Positions 16,230 to 17,253 of a stretch of DNA of 17,253 nt are shown one piece after another. Each line of letters opens with the position of its first letter. The stretch's first letter is position 1. The DNA is from Euperipatoides rowelli. Lineage: Eukaryota > Onychophora > Udeonychophora > Euonychophora > Peripatopsidae. The notes under the pieces are model-generated. The model saw only the letters and a list, made by a program, of their open reading frames with translations. It did no database searches and was not told where the DNA came from. The stretch is from NCBI GenBank assembly GCA_003024985.2, contig PXIH01S0009840.1; one strand, written 5' to 3'. A program made the position numbers and the translations under genes.

Positions 16230-17253
16230 TATTAGCAACAAGATAGGATTTATAACATTACATTTGATCAATTCACGCTTTCAACAATTCAGTTAAAAAC
16301 TACGACTCTGTCTCGACCATAACTACTTTCTACTGTATTATGGATTTTTTTTTATTTAGAACTTCGACTAAGTCTGAGCTTGCCCGTGACGACTAAGCTG
16401 TTGAAGACCGATTCCGAAATTTTGTTCTAAAATACTCTAATGCCAAAAGGATCAAAGCACTTTGGGTTTGATACTTAATTTTTTTGGCGAACTTCCTTGT
16501 CAAAACCATTGATTCAGTGTAGATAAGTAGCATTATTTCTTAAAGTGCTAAGCCTAACTTAAACGAAATAATTACTAGGCTAAACTTACTACGTTCAACA
16601 AAGGAACCAGGCTTCCAGGAAGAGCAGCTTCATTTCGGGTAAGCAAATCGTACTAGCTTTAATTAATAATGTACTAACCTAAAAAGTGACCTTTTTCTAA
16701 TTAGAAGACTATTAATAAGCAAACGTAATCCCTTGTTACCGTTTACGACAGCGCCTATCAAACAGCTATCTTTTATTTATAACGAAAAAGTAGCCTATAA
16801 AATTCGCGCTCTCCCCTTTACCTAATTAAAAACCGAATAAACATTATAAAGAATTAGTTCTCTCTATAAGCCTAATATTCATCTAGAAATCCTAAGGTTA
16901 GAATAGGATGCCTTAAAAAAATTTTTTTTTTTTTTGACATCAACCCTAACACTAGAGCCCACCTTATAATTTCCTCTCACAACATTAATCATTAGGAATT
17001 AGTTGGCAAAACAATAGTAAATACTCTCTTTTTTTTTTAATTATGGAAAAAATTTTTTTTTTGGGAGGTATCACTCCACTCTACAGGTAATGGGTTGTCT
17101 ATGACTTTGCTTCAATTTTCTGCCAACACATCCGGGCTCTCTGCTGCTTTAACGTTCAACTACGTTGTCATCTCTTGCAGTTGACGTACAAAAAATTGCA
17201 TTACACAAAAAAATATATTTCAAATAAATAAAATACAATCTTCCTATTCTATC
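16230..17253. other. Presumed 3' UTR and downstream flank
   Basis: After the stop at 16199 the sequence is less AT-rich for several hundred bases, with an AATAAA at 16836-16841 that could end a transcript with a 3' UTR of about 650 bases. A strong acceptor (CATCTCTTGCAG ending about 17180) lies near the window end, followed by a 16-codon open stretch and AATAAATAAA. This may be the start of another terminal exon or chance. I see no other gene. Confidence 0.35.

Overview
The window looks like nuclear DNA of an animal, most likely an invertebrate. It is very AT-rich and has no operons or dense ORFs. It carries isolated candidate exons flanked by polypyrimidine-AG acceptors and GTAAGT/GTGAGG-type donors, a 60 bp CA microsatellite, and several eukaryotic mobile elements (a tRNA-derived SINE, a piggyBac-type TTAA element, a TA/TAA-flanked inverted-repeat element and an LTR pair). 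Five ambiguous bases (3938, 3942, 11780, 11947, 15377) suggest a draft assembly. I cannot name the species or phylum.

Gene content is sparse. The best gene is on the plus strand and spreads over about 13.7 kb. It consists of an exon at 2508-2820, a probable exon at 8666-8750 (or a terminal version running to a stop at 8818), and a short terminal exon at 16147-16199 encoding a very basic C-terminus. The reading phases of these three pieces agree, which supports a single transcript, but I do not recognise the protein and no experimental joining is available. Upstream, 1678-2001 has CCAAT boxes and an AAGATGGCG start context that could be a promoter or first exon, though this is weak. On the minus strand, 6659-7152 holds a decayed coding-like stretch with one in-frame stop and one frameshift; its family is unknown.

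Mobile elements fill the introns. A 3.8-4.15 kb repeat contains a TACCCAGAAT inverted repeat. A 664 bp piggyBac-like MITE (4576-5239) sits between two TTAA sites. A tRNA-derived SINE lies at about 6164-6288 on the minus strand. A possible hAT end is at about 11745. The most structured region is 12.07-14.57 kb. Two direct copies of a roughly 0.5 kb LTR-like sequence (TATA box, two conserved stem-loops, AATAAA and GT-rich stretch in one copy) flank a short interior with a tRNA-primer-like TGGCTCCCA site and a polypurine tract. That interior is interrupted by a 746 bp inverted-repeat element built from nested hairpins.

Two CTCF-like motifs, one near each end of the window and in opposite orientations, are a further regulatory signal. 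No rRNA, CRISPR array, intact tRNA gene or intact transposase was seen.
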